In this document: piece after piece, positions 43,702 to 51,024 of the stretch
Position numbering within the stretch: position 1 is the stretch's first letter
Layout: each line of letters begins with the position of its first letter
Source of the DNA: JB111 sp049856295
GTDB lineage: Bacteria; Actinomycetota; Actinomycetes; Actinomycetales; Actinomycetaceae
DNA length: 64,000 bases
Direction of reading: 5' to 3'
Assembly: GCF_049856295.1 (NCBI RefSeq)
Contig: NZ_JBNDMZ010000001.1
Coordinates: 1-64,000 of the forward strand
The notes under the pieces: generated by a model
Databases searched by the model: none
Told to the model about the DNA's origin: nothing
What the model saw: the letters and a program-made list of their open reading frames with translations, nothing else
Position numbers and translations under genes: made by a program

Positions 43702-45123
43702 TCAGCGCACGAGCGGGTGGTAGCGCAGCGGGTTGGGCCAGCACTCGGCCTCCGTGGCGATACGCATGTCCGCCGCGACGGCGCCCGAGTCGCGCAGGGC
43801 GTAGAGCCGGTCGACGACCCGGTCCCGCAACGTCCACGGGTCGATCGTGTTGAGGTAGATCTTCGTGCCGCCCTCGAAGCCCGCGAGCGTGGAGACGCGC
43901 CACTTGAGCATGATCCGCCAGGGCATCGGCTGGTCGACGTCGGCCGGCTGGTGGTGCCACTCCTCGTTGCACGGCACGAGCGTGCCGGTCGCCGCGTGGC
44001 AGGCGTGCACGAGGTCCGAGACCGCGCGCAGCTCGTCGGCCGAGTGCTCCCACGGCGCCGTGCGCTCCGAGCGGGAGTAGATCTCGAGCGTGGGGTAGCG
44101 GTGGCCGAACCCGGCGAACGCGACCGCGTGGTCGTTCTCCGCCACCACGAGGTTCTGGTACTGCGCGTAGTTGACAGCCGACTCGTTGAAGAGGTTGGGG
44201 TTCGCGCGCAGCCGCTGCAGCTCGAGCTCGGCCTGGACGCCGCGCTCGTCGATCGCCACGAGCTGCTTGTGCAGGTGGTCGAAGCTCGCCCCGGCCGGCT
44301 TCAGCCAGTTCTGGAACACCGCCACGTAGCGCGCGTAGCGGTTGGCCTCGTAGAGGGACCGCATCGCGTCGACCGTGAAGGACGTGTACCGGTGGTGCTC
44401 CTGCGGGGTCAGCGTCCCCGACGAGGCGAGGTCGACGTCGGTCGTGGCGTCGTCGGTGAAGTGCCGGCGCGCGACGATCACGTCGTGGCCGCCCCCGAAG
44501 AACCCGGTGGCGTGCGCGAGGCGGTCGGCCTCGCCCATCGACTCCCACGTGGAGGTCGCGTCGCCGGAGGCCCGCAGGCGCTGGTCGACGACCCGGGCGA
44601 CGTGCGCCTCGCCGTCGGGGGTGGCGAGGTAGGCGTCGCGGCGCTCCGCCACCGCGGCGGGCACCTCGTAGCCGTAGTTCTGGTGCCAGTAGTCGAAGGA
44701 GAGGATCTCGAACAGGTTGGGGATGCGCCGGAACTCGGCGACCGTGTCGAACATCCGCGCCGCCGGGAGACCGCGCAGGAGCTGCCAGGAATCGTCCGGG
44801 CCCGGTGCGGGGGCGGCGGGGACTGGGCGGACGGCATCGTCGTCGGGCCGTTCGTCGTCGTCGGAGGGGGTGGGAGCGTCGTGCCGGACGAGACGGGCCT
44901 TCTCGGGCGGCGTCTCGTCGTAGCGCAGGTGGCAGAACGCGCAGTGCCGGCCGTGTTGCGCCGGGTCCAGCGCGGTGGGCTCGGCCGCCGACTGCCCGAT
45001 CGGGCGATGGGCACGGCCGGGGACCGTCCAGACCTCCGTCCCGGTGAACGGGGAGACCTGCTTGATCGTCCCGTCCGTCATCCTGGTCAGCGGCGCCGCG
45101 CCGGGCGCGTGGGGTTGCACCAT
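43702..45123 (-). CDS. DUF4921-family protein, GalT/HIT-like
   Basis: 473 residues from ATG 45123; an in-frame GTG at 45180 and an ATG at MTDGTIKQ are alternatives. CAFCHLRYDETPPEK is a zinc-ligand-like segment. FDHLHKQLVAID resembles the H-x-H part of HIT/GalT-fold nucleotidyl transferases, and HNYGYEVP and EEWHHQPAD are conserved blocks. Automatic annotation alternates between DUF4921 and galactose-1-phosphate uridylyltransferase. The second is not secure because the canonical GalT HPHxQ is not seen. It lies opposite rne and rplU. Confidence 0.65.
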   Translation of the reverse strand: MVQPHAPGAAPLTRMTDGTIKQVSPFTGTEVWTVPGRAHRPIGQSAAEPTALDPAQHGRHCAFCHLRYDETPPEKARLVRHDAPTPSDDDERPDDDAVRPVPAAPAPGPDDSWQLLRGLPAARMFDTVAEFRRIPNLFEILSFDYWHQNYGYEVPAAVAERRDAYLATPDGEAHVARVVDQRLRASGDATSTWESMGEADRLAHATGFFGGGHDVIVARRHFTDDATTDVDLASSGTLTPQEHHRYTSFTVDAMRSLYEANRYARYVAVFQNWLKPAGASFDHLHKQLVAIDERGVQAELELQRLRANPNLFNESAVNYAQYQNLVVAENDHAVAFAGFGHRYPTLEIYSRSERTAPWEHSADELRAVSDLVHACHAATGTLVPCNEEWHHQPADVDQPMPWRIMLKWRVSTLAGFEGGTKIYLNTIDPWTLRDRVVDRLYALRDSGAVAADMRIATEAECWPNPLRYHPLVR

Positions 45124-45350
45124 GCCGGCCACGCTAGTGCTGGCGGCGCGCGGCGCGGGGAGGTCCCTGTGCGGGATCACACAGGCGATCCGGGGCGTCC
45201 CCGCACGTCTGAGCCTTGCCGCTGGGCGTCGCGGTGCGTAACCTAGGTCGTCGGCGCGCGCTGCGCCGACAGTGAAGAATCCCCGTGGCCCCGCGGCCGC
45301 GGCACGTCCGCGCCGAGCGGGCGGAGGGTTCCCCCAGCAGCGATACAGAG

Positions 45351-45668
45351 ATGAGCAGCAACGTGGTCTACGCGATCGTCAAGGCCGGCGGCCGGCAGGA
45401 GAAGGTGTCCGTCGGCGACATCGTCGTCGTCAACAAAATGGCCGGTGCGCCCGGCGACACCGTCGAGCTGACCCCGATCCTGCTCGTCGACGGCGAGAAG
45501 GTCACCACCGCGGCCGACGGCATCTCCGCCAAGGTCACCGCAGAGATCGTCCGTGCCGAGAAGGGCAAGAAGGTCACGATCCTGCGCTACAAGAACAAGA
45601 CCGGCTACATGCGCCGCCAGGGCCACCGCCAGTCGCTCACGCGGCTCAAGGTCACCGGCATCTCCTGA
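45351..45668 (+). CDS. rplU: 50S ribosomal protein L21
   Basis: 105 residues from ATG 45351 (MSSNVVYAIVKAGGRQEKV); a GTG at 45363 would give the more usual short start. L21 signatures are AIVKAGGRQEKV, GDIVVVNKM and TILRYKNKTGYMRRQGHRQ. It binds 23S rRNA. It is the first gene of rplU-rpmA-obg. No L21-leader structure is obvious in the 227 bp upstream. Confidence 0.96.
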   Translation: MSSNVVYAIVKAGGRQEKVSVGDIVVVNKMAGAPGDTVELTPILLVDGEKVTTAADGISAKVTAEIVRAEKGKKVTILRYKNKTGYMRRQGHRQSLTRLKVTGIS

Positions 45669-45747
45669 TCCCGCCGGTCCGGCAGGCCGGACCGCACCCG
45701 ACGCACGCGCGCGAGCGCACCACCTCACGAAGAGAGAGCAGAACGAG

Positions 45748-46005
45748 ATGGCAACGAAGAAGGGCGCCAGTTCCTCCAAGAACGGCCGCGACTCCACCGC
45801 GCAGCGCCTGGGCGTCAAGCGCTTCGGCGGCCAGGTCGTCAAGGCCGGCGAGATCCTCGTCCGCCAGCGCGGCACGCGTCTGCACCCGGGCCTCGGCGTC
45901 GGCCGCGGCAAGGACGACACCCTGTTCGCCCTCGAGGCGGGCACCGTCGAGTTCGGTCGTCGCCGCGACCGCCGCGTGGTGAACATCCTCCCGCTGGAGG
46001 TCTGA
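45748..46005 (+). CDS. rpmA: 50S ribosomal protein L27
   Basis: 85 residues from ATG 45748, preceded by an A/G-rich ribosome site. Begins MATKKGASSSKNGRDS, followed by QRLGVKRFGGQ and RQRGTRLHPG. The N-terminal tail reaches the peptidyl-transferase centre. No Firmicute-type N-terminal cleavage sequence is present. A hairpin separates it from obg. Confidence 0.97.
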   Translation: MATKKGASSSKNGRDSTAQRLGVKRFGGQVVKAGEILVRQRGTRLHPGLGVGRGKDDTLFALEAGTVEFGRRRDRRVVNILPLEV

Positions 46006-46028
46006 GCACCACCGCTTCATCCTTGACG

Positions 46029-46057
46029 GGGGCGGACGGCACGATGCCGTCCGCCCC
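46029..46057 (+). terminator. Intercistronic hairpin between rpmA and obgE
   Basis: 13-bp perfect stem with a 3-nt loop (CGA), 23 nt after rpmA and 31 nt before obgE. It probably attenuates transcription so that L27 is made in excess over Obg, or protects the rplU-rpmA 3' end. Confidence 0.6.
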
Positions 46058-46087
46058 TCGTCTGTATCCACCCACCTGGAGGACCGC

Positions 46088-47608
46088 ATGGCCAGCTTCG
46101 TCGACCGGGTCGTCCTCCATGCCGCCGGCGGGAACGGCGGCCACGGGGTCGCCTCGATCCGCCGTGAGAAGTTCAAGCCCCTGGCCGGGCCCGACGGCGC
46201 GAACGGCGGCAACGGCGGGGACGTCGTCCTCGTCGTCGACCCGCAGATCCACACGCTGCTCGACTACCACCACTCGCCCCACCGGCGCGCCCCCAACGGC
46301 GGGCAGGGCGCGGGCGACATGCGGCAGGGTGCGAACGGGGCCGACCTCGTGCTCGGCGTGCCCGACGGCACCGTGGTGAAGACCTCCGACGGCGAGGTCA
46401 TTGCGGACCTCGTGGGCGCCGGCACCTCGGTCGTCATCGCCGAGGGCGGCCGCGGCGGGCTCGGCAACGCGGCCCTGGCCTCCGTGCGCCGCAAGGCCCC
46501 CGGCTTCGCCCTGCTCGGCGAGGAGGGGGAGGAGCGGGACGTCGTCCTCGAGGTCAAGTCGGTCGCCGACGTCGCCCTCGTCGGCTTCCCCTCGGCGGGC
46601 AAGTCCTCCCTCATCGCCACGGTCAGCGCGGCGCGGCCCAAGATCGCCGACTACCCGTTCACCACGCTCGTGCCCAACCTCGGCGTGGTCATGGCGGGCG
46701 AGGAGCGCTTCACCGTTGCCGACGTCCCCGGGCTCATCCCCGGCGCCTCCACCGGCAAGGGCCTGGGACTGGAGTTCCTCCGCCACGTCGAGCGGTGCGC
46801 CGTGCTCGTCCACGTCCTCGACTGCGCCACACTCGAGCCGGGGCGCGACCCGATCTCCGACCTCGACACGATCGAGGCCGAGCTCGCCGCCTACTCCGCG
46901 GACCTCGACGCCGCGGCCGGGGCGGTGCCCCTCATGCAGCGGCCCCGCGTGGTCGTGCTCAACAAGATCGACGTGCCCGAGGCCCGCGAGCTCGCCGAGT
47001 TCGTCCGCCCCGACCTCGAGGCGCGCGGCCTCAAGGTCTTCGCGGTCTCCACGGCCACCCACGAGGGACTGCGGCCTCTCACGTTCGCCCTGTCCGAGAT
47101 CGTGTCCCGGGCGCGTGCCGAGGCCGCCGAGGTCGCGGCGCCGCGCGTCGTGCTGCGCCCCACCGCGGTCGACGACGCCGGGTTCACCGTCACCCGCAAG
47201 GGCAGCGCCGACGAGCCGTTCTTCCAGGTCCGCGGCAAGCGCCCCGAGCGCTGGGTCAAGCAGACCGACTTCTCCAACGACGAGGCGGTCGGCTACCTCG
47301 CCGACCGGCTCGCGCGCCTCGGGGTCGAGACCGAGCTGATGAAGGCCGGCGCCGTCCCCGGCGACACGGTCGTCATCGGACCCGCCGACGGCGGAGTCCT
47401 GTTCGACTGGGAGCCCACGATGTCCACCGGCGCCGAGCACCTGGGCCCCCGCGGGACCGACCTGCGGGTCGAGGACGAGCGCCGCCGGCCCACGCGCGCC
47501 GAGAAGCGCCGCGAGTTCCACGAGTCGATGGACGCCAAGACCGCCGCCCGCGAGGAGCTGTGGACCGAGCGCAAGGCGGGCCACTGGGCCGACCCCTCCG
47601 ACGAGTGA
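46088..47608 (+). CDS. obgE: GTPase Obg
   Basis: 506 residues. The Gly-rich OBG domain (1-158) begins MASFVDRVVLHAAGGNGGHG. The G domain has G1 GFPSAGKSSL (about 167), switch region DYPFTTLVPNLG, DVPGLI and NKID. A C-terminal OCT domain (about 360-440) and a charged tail follow. It acts in 50S assembly and stress or growth control. GGAGGACCGC precedes the ATG. The C-terminal extension is typical of actinobacterial Obg. Confidence 0.97.
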   Translation: MASFVDRVVLHAAGGNGGHGVASIRREKFKPLAGPDGANGGNGGDVVLVVDPQIHTLLDYHHSPHRRAPNGGQGAGDMRQGANGADLVLGVPDGTVVKTSDGEVIADLVGAGTSVVIAEGGRGGLGNAALASVRRKAPGFALLGEEGEERDVVLEVKSVADVALVGFPSAGKSSLIATVSAARPKIADYPFTTLVPNLGVVMAGEERFTVADVPGLIPGASTGKGLGLEFLRHVERCAVLVHVLDCATLEPGRDPISDLDTIEAELAAYSADLDAAAGAVPLMQRPRVVVLNKIDVPEARELAEFVRPDLEARGLKVFAVSTATHEGLRPLTFALSEIVSRARAEAAEVAAPRVVLRPTAVDDAGFTVTRKGSADEPFFQVRGKRPERWVKQTDFSNDEAVGYLADRLARLGVETELMKAGAVPGDTVVIGPADGGVLFDWEPTMSTGAEHLGPRGTDLRVEDERRRPTRAEKRREFHESMDAKTAAREELWTERKAGHWADPSDE

Positions 47609-47687
47609 GCGCGCGCGTCACGGCCTGACCGTGGCCGCTTCGTGGCACGGGCCGAGCCACCGAGGAGCCGCGCGGCACAATGTCCGG

Positions 47688-48836
47688 GTGAGCTTCCCGA
47701 CCGTCCACCGGCCCCTCGCCAACCGTGCGCTCCTCGCCCGGGCGGGGTGCGTCGTCGTGAAGATCGGTTCCTCCTCGCTCACGCGCACGGACGGCTCGCT
47801 CGACCTCGAGCGGATCGCGCAGCTCTCCACGCTGCTCGCCACGCGGGTCGCGCAGGACCGGCAGGTCGTCCTCGTGTCCTCGGGCGCCATCGCGGCCGGT
47901 CTCGCACCGCTCGGTCTCAGCGCCCGGCCGAAGGACCTCGCCACGCAGCAGGCTGCGGCGTCGGTCGGCCAGGGAATGATCCTCGCCCGCTACACCGAGG
48001 CATTCGCGCGGCACGGCCGGCGCGTGGGCCAGGTGCTGCTCACGGCGGACGACCTCGTGCGCCGCCAGAGCCACGTCAACGCCGCCCGCGCGCTCGACAA
48101 GCTCCTCAGCCTCGGCGTGACACCGATCGTCAACGAGAACGACGCCGTCGCCACCGACGAGATCCGCTTCGGGGACAACGACCGGCTCGCCGCGCTGGTG
48201 GCCAACCTCGTCCGGGCCGACGCGCTCGTCCTGCTCACCGACGTCGACGGCCTCTACGACGGCCACCCCGCACACCCGACGTCGTCGCTGATCCCCACGG
48301 TCATCGGGCCCGAGGACCTGGCGGGCATCGAGGTCACCGGCCGTGGCTCCGCGGTGGGGACCGGAGGCATGGTGACCAAGCTCGAGGCCGCGTCGATCGC
48401 CACCGGCTCCGGCATCCCGGTGGTCCTCACCGACGCCGACCACGCCGCCGATGCGCTTGCCGGCCGGCCGGTCGGCACCTGGTTCGCCGCCCGCGGCCGC
48501 CGGATGTCCGCGCGCAGGCTCTGGCTCGCGCACGCGGCCAGGCCGCGCGGGAGCGTGCTGGTCGACGCCGGTGCGGCTGCGGCCGTGGGGGAGCGGCAGC
48601 GCTCGCTGCTGATCCCCGGGATCACCGAGGTGGTCGGGGACTTCGAGGCCGGGGACGTGGTCGAGGTGCTCGGGCCGGAGGGCCTCGTGGCCCGGGGAGT
48701 CAGCGGTTATGACACCCGCGAGCTCACAGATCTCGTCGCGGCGCCGATGGCGGAGCGGGCGAACCTGCGACCCGCGGTCCACCGCGACGACCTCGCGGTC
48801 ATGCGGGACGTGGGCGGACGCGCGCAGAGCACCTGA
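47688..48836 (+). CDS. proB: Glutamate 5-kinase
   Basis: 382 residues from GTG 47688 (VSFPTVHRPLANRALL). The amino-acid kinase domain has VVVKIGSSSLT, VSSGAIAAGL, NENDAVATDEIRFGDND and GTGGMVTKLEAA. The C-terminal PUA domain (about 285-370) has ARGVSGYDTRELTDL. It makes gamma-glutamyl phosphate for proline synthesis. Its usual partner proA lies 2.2 kb away, beyond a riboswitch module, an assembly gap and trxA on the opposite strand. Confidence 0.95.
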   Translation: MSFPTVHRPLANRALLARAGCVVVKIGSSSLTRTDGSLDLERIAQLSTLLATRVAQDRQVVLVSSGAIAAGLAPLGLSARPKDLATQQAAASVGQGMILARYTEAFARHGRRVGQVLLTADDLVRRQSHVNAARALDKLLSLGVTPIVNENDAVATDEIRFGDNDRLAALVANLVRADALVLLTDVDGLYDGHPAHPTSSLIPTVIGPEDLAGIEVTGRGSAVGTGGMVTKLEAASIATGSGIPVVLTDADHAADALAGRPVGTWFAARGRRMSARRLWLAHAARPRGSVLVDAGAAAAVGERQRSLLIPGITEVVGDFEAGDVVEVLGPEGLVARGVSGYDTRELTDLVAAPMAERANLRPAVHRDDLAVMRDVGGRAQST

Positions 48837-48926
48837 CCCGGGGCGCACCCCGCCCCCGCGCGTCCGGAACGTGAGACAGCACCGGGTGGTCGTTGACCCC
48901 GGGCGGCAAGCCTGCCTAGTGTCCCT

Positions 48927-49029
48927 CCAGGTCTTGAGAACCAGTGCGAAGCCCCGGCTCGCTGGTCGGCAACCCCCCTCGTGTGGCGGGGGTGCTCCGG
49001 GTGATGACCTGGCTCCACGTCCGTGGAGC
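48927..49029 (+). ncRNA. SAM-IV riboswitch
   Basis: P1 is CCAGGTC (48927-48933) paired with GACCTGG (49006-49012). The core reads AGTGCGAAGCCCCGGCTCGCTGG, then TCGGCAACCCCCC and GGGTGCTCCGGGTGATGACC, which is the actinobacterial SAM-IV consensus (AAGCCCCGGCTTGCTGGCCGGCAACCCTCC type) as I remember it. A CTCCAC-GTCC-GTGGAG hairpin follows (49013-49028), as expected for the 3' subdomain that forms the pseudoknot. It binds S-adenosylmethionine and normally turns off sulfur-metabolism genes. The first frame downstream is the Met/Cys-rich leader ORF, then a monooxygenase-like gene. Confidence 0.88.
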
Positions 49030-49071
49030 AACGCCCGGCGCAGCCCGCGCCCTTGCACGAAGGATCCGGAC

Positions 49072-49167
49072 ATGATGCAGCAGGTGAGCACCCACCGATC
49101 CAGCTCCACCCTCCTCCCGGCGATGATGATGTGCATGCGCCCGGGCTGTCGGCGAATGTCGGCCTGA
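49072..49167 (+). CDS. Met/Cys-rich leader peptide (putative translational attenuator)
   Basis: 31 residues, 43 nt after the riboswitch. Start ATG 49072 has GAAGGA at 49059-49064 with a 7-nt spacer, the best ribosome site in the interval. The sequence starts MMQQVSTHRS and ends PAMMMCMRPGCRRMSA: four Met plus one Cys codon in a run of five (49123-49137), then Cys and Met again. The last codons and stop lie inside the hairpin 49141-49175. This is the layout of a ribosome-stalling leader that senses Met/Cys charging. No protein-level function is expected. Confidence 0.65.
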   Translation: MMQQVSTHRSSSTLLPAMMMCMRPGCRRMSA

Positions 49168-49175
49168 CAGCCCGG
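49141..49175 (+). promoter_or_regulatory. Attenuator-like hairpin overlapping the leader stop codon
   Basis: CCGGGCTGTC (49141-49150) pairs perfectly with GACAGCCCGG (49166-49175), loop 15 nt. A ribosome stalled on the Met/Cys run would sit just before the left arm; a terminating ribosome would cover the right arm. A second 9-bp hairpin (GCCGTCGGC/GCCGACGGC, 49283-49306) lies just upstream of the next gene's start and could hide it. Confidence 0.5.
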
Positions 49176-49329
49176 AGACACCAGCGACGCCTGCGCTCCC
49201 GCGCCGCGTCACCGCCGGTCGAGGCTGCGACCCGCAGGAGCGAGTGACACGCTCCGCCCGCAGCGCTCCCGGTCATCGCACAGCCGTCGGCCGCGCCGCC
49301 GACGGCGGGACCCCGTGAGGACCCCTGCC

Positions 49330-50304
49330 ATGAGCATCAGCCTGACCTCTGCCCGACCCGCCACGACCTCCACGACCGGGCCGACGACGACGATCCGCCG
49401 CTCGCCCGCGACCGCTCCGTCCACCGGAACACCCGCCGCGCGGACCACGACCACCACCGGCGCCGGCGCGCCCACCACTCCGGACCCGCGGCGCGCCGCC
49501 GAGGGCTCGTCGCGGATCGGCGGCGCCGTCGTCGTCGACCTGTCCGGGCTCGGTGCCGCGGTCTCGGACCCCGAGGCCGACCTCCCCGTCGACACCGCCG
49601 ACCTGCCGCGGCTCGCCCGGCACGCCCACGCCGCCCGCCAGGCGGGGATCGCCGAGGTCGCGCTCTCGCCCGCCTTCCACCTGCGCTCGGACGCGCCGTG
49701 GCGCACCGACGCCGGCTCCGACGCGCGCCGCACCGGTGAGCGCCTGACCGACGCCGGCGTCGACGTCCTCCTCCCGGGCGCCGCCGCGCCGACCGCGGGC
49801 GGGCCGACCGCCGGGGCCGGCCTCACCGCCGACTCCGCGCGCCGCGCCTCGGCCAGCCGCGCGCGGACCGCCGGTGCGGCGACGACGGTCGGTGCGCGCG
49901 TGCGGACCGCTCCCTACGTCGACTCGGTCGCCGAGTGCGAGGCCGCGGGACGGCTCGGCGGCACGGTGATCGTGCGCGCCGTCCACCACGAGCGGGTGGC
50001 CGAGTTCGTCGCGGCCGTCCGCCGCGGCGCCGCCGAGGCCGGGGCCGACGTGCGCGTGCTCGTCGAGCTGCACGTGGCGATCGCCGAGACGCGCGAGCGG
50101 GCCCTGGCGCGCACGGAGCTCGTGGCGGACATCGCGGCGGTCGAGCAGCGCGAGCTGCCGTGGTCGGGCTCGGCGGCCGTCATCGGCTCCGCCGAGGACG
50201 TCCTCGCCGAGGCGCGCTCGTTCGCCGCGCTCGCCGACGGCCTCGTCCTCGTCCCGATCTCCGTGCCGGCCGACCTCACGGCCATCCTCACCGAGCTCGT
50301 CTGA
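49330..50304 (+). CDS. Degenerate luciferase-like monooxygenase-related protein
   Basis: 324 residues from ATG 49330; GTG 49315 is possible. The first 75 residues are Thr/Pro/Ala low-complexity. The part RLARHAHAARQAGIAEVALSP resembles the early barrel of LLM flavin-dependent monooxygenases. The last 130 residues (VRVLVELHVAIAETRERAL, then GSAEDVLAEA and ADGLVLVPISVPADL) resemble their C-terminus. The middle barrel with the flavin and substrate regions seems missing. Its position under a SAM riboswitch suggests sulfur scavenging or a decayed relative. It may instead be a diverged functional protein. Confidence 0.45.
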   Translation: MSISLTSARPATTSTTGPTTTIRRSPATAPSTGTPAARTTTTTGAGAPTTPDPRRAAEGSSRIGGAVVVDLSGLGAAVSDPEADLPVDTADLPRLARHAHAARQAGIAEVALSPAFHLRSDAPWRTDAGSDARRTGERLTDAGVDVLLPGAAAPTAGGPTAGAGLTADSARRASASRARTAGAATTVGARVRTAPYVDSVAECEAAGRLGGTVIVRAVHHERVAEFVAAVRRGAAEAGADVRVLVELHVAIAETRERALARTELVADIAAVEQRELPWSGSAAVIGSAEDVLAEARSFAALADGLVLVPISVPADLTAILTELV

Positions 50305-50339
50305 GGTAGGCCGGGCGCACTGCCGACGAACGCACGAGC

Positions 50340-50371
50340 GGGGCGGCGCCACCGGATGGTGGCGCCGCCCC
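50340..50371 (+). terminator. Hairpin terminator after the riboswitch-controlled gene
   Basis: 14-bp perfect stem with loop GGAT (50354-50357), 35 nt after the stop codon. It may also stop transcripts coming from trxA on the other strand. Confidence 0.75.
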
Positions 50372-50417
50372 GACCTTAACGCCTGTGGGTCGCGGTCGAG
50401 AGGGGGGGGCCGGCAGT

Positions 50418-50427
50418 NNNNNNNNNN
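50418..50427. other. Assembly gap (10 N) with low-complexity flanks
   Basis: Ten Ns are followed by a T-rich and then C-run stretch (about 50428-50495) whose base composition is unlike anything else in the window. This looks like low-quality contig-end sequence joined by a scaffold gap of unknown true length. Reading frames across it are not meaningful. Confidence 0.9.
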
Positions 50428-50531
50428 TTTTTTTTTCCTTTCTTCCGTCTGCCTCTCTTTTTTCTCCCCTCCCTTTCCCCCCCCCCCCCCCCCCGCTCGT
50501 ACGTCTGGCGCTGAGCTGTCGAGAGTGTGGA

Positions 50532-50909
50532 TCAGGCGTTCTCGTGGCCCGCGTCGTGCTCGGCGATCTGCTTCTTGATCTCGTCCATGTCGAGCTCGCG
50601 GACGGCGGTGAGGATCTCCTCGAGGTTCTTGGCGGGGACGGCGCCCGGCTTGTTGTAGACGAGCACGCCGTCGCGGAAGGCCATGAGGGTGGGGATCGAG
50701 GTGATCTGGAGCTGGGCGGCGAGCTCCTGGTTCGCGTCGGTGTCGACCTTGGCGAAGGTGACGTCCGGGTTCGCCTCGGAGACCTTCTCGTAGACCGGGC
50801 CGAACTGCTTGCAGGGCCCGCACCAGTCGGCCCAGAAGTCGACGAGCGTGATGCCGTCGCCGGTGACCGTGCTCTGGAAGTCGTCCTGCGTGATCTGCGT
50901 GGTCGCCAT
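50532..50909 (-). CDS. trxA: Thioredoxin
   Basis: 125 residues from ATG 50909, with GGGAG upstream. The active site is WCGPC (Cys30, Cys33) in VDFWADWCGPCKQF, and a cis-proline is in ITSIPTLMAF. It is a cytosolic disulfide reductase partnered by thioredoxin reductase. A roughly 15-residue Glu/Ala/His tail exceeds the usual 108-residue length. It lies between proB and proA on the opposite strand, and its 3' side borders the assembly gap. Confidence 0.95.
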   Translation of the reverse strand: MATTQITQDDFQSTVTGDGITLVDFWADWCGPCKQFGPVYEKVSEANPDVTFAKVDTDANQELAAQLQITSIPTLMAFRDGVLVYNKPGAVPAKNLEEILTAVRELDMDEIKKQIAEHDAGHENA

Positions 50910-51024
50910 ATGGCGCTCCCTTCGTCCGTGGGCGTGCTCCGCGCGGGGCGGAGCACGTCTTCCACCTCGTCCAACCGAGGAGACCCCCGGGTCATTCCCC
51001 GGCGGTCGCGGGTAGTTTGCCCTC

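Noticed and set aside
43702..45246. Plus-strand ORF antisense to the DUF4921 gene
   Set aside because: Arg/Val/Gly-rich shadow without start context; the minus frame has conserved HIT-like motifs.
50385..50530. Reading frames running across the N-run and C-homopolymer
   Set aside because: They give poly-Gly/Pro and unknown residues across a gap; an assembly artefact, not a gene.
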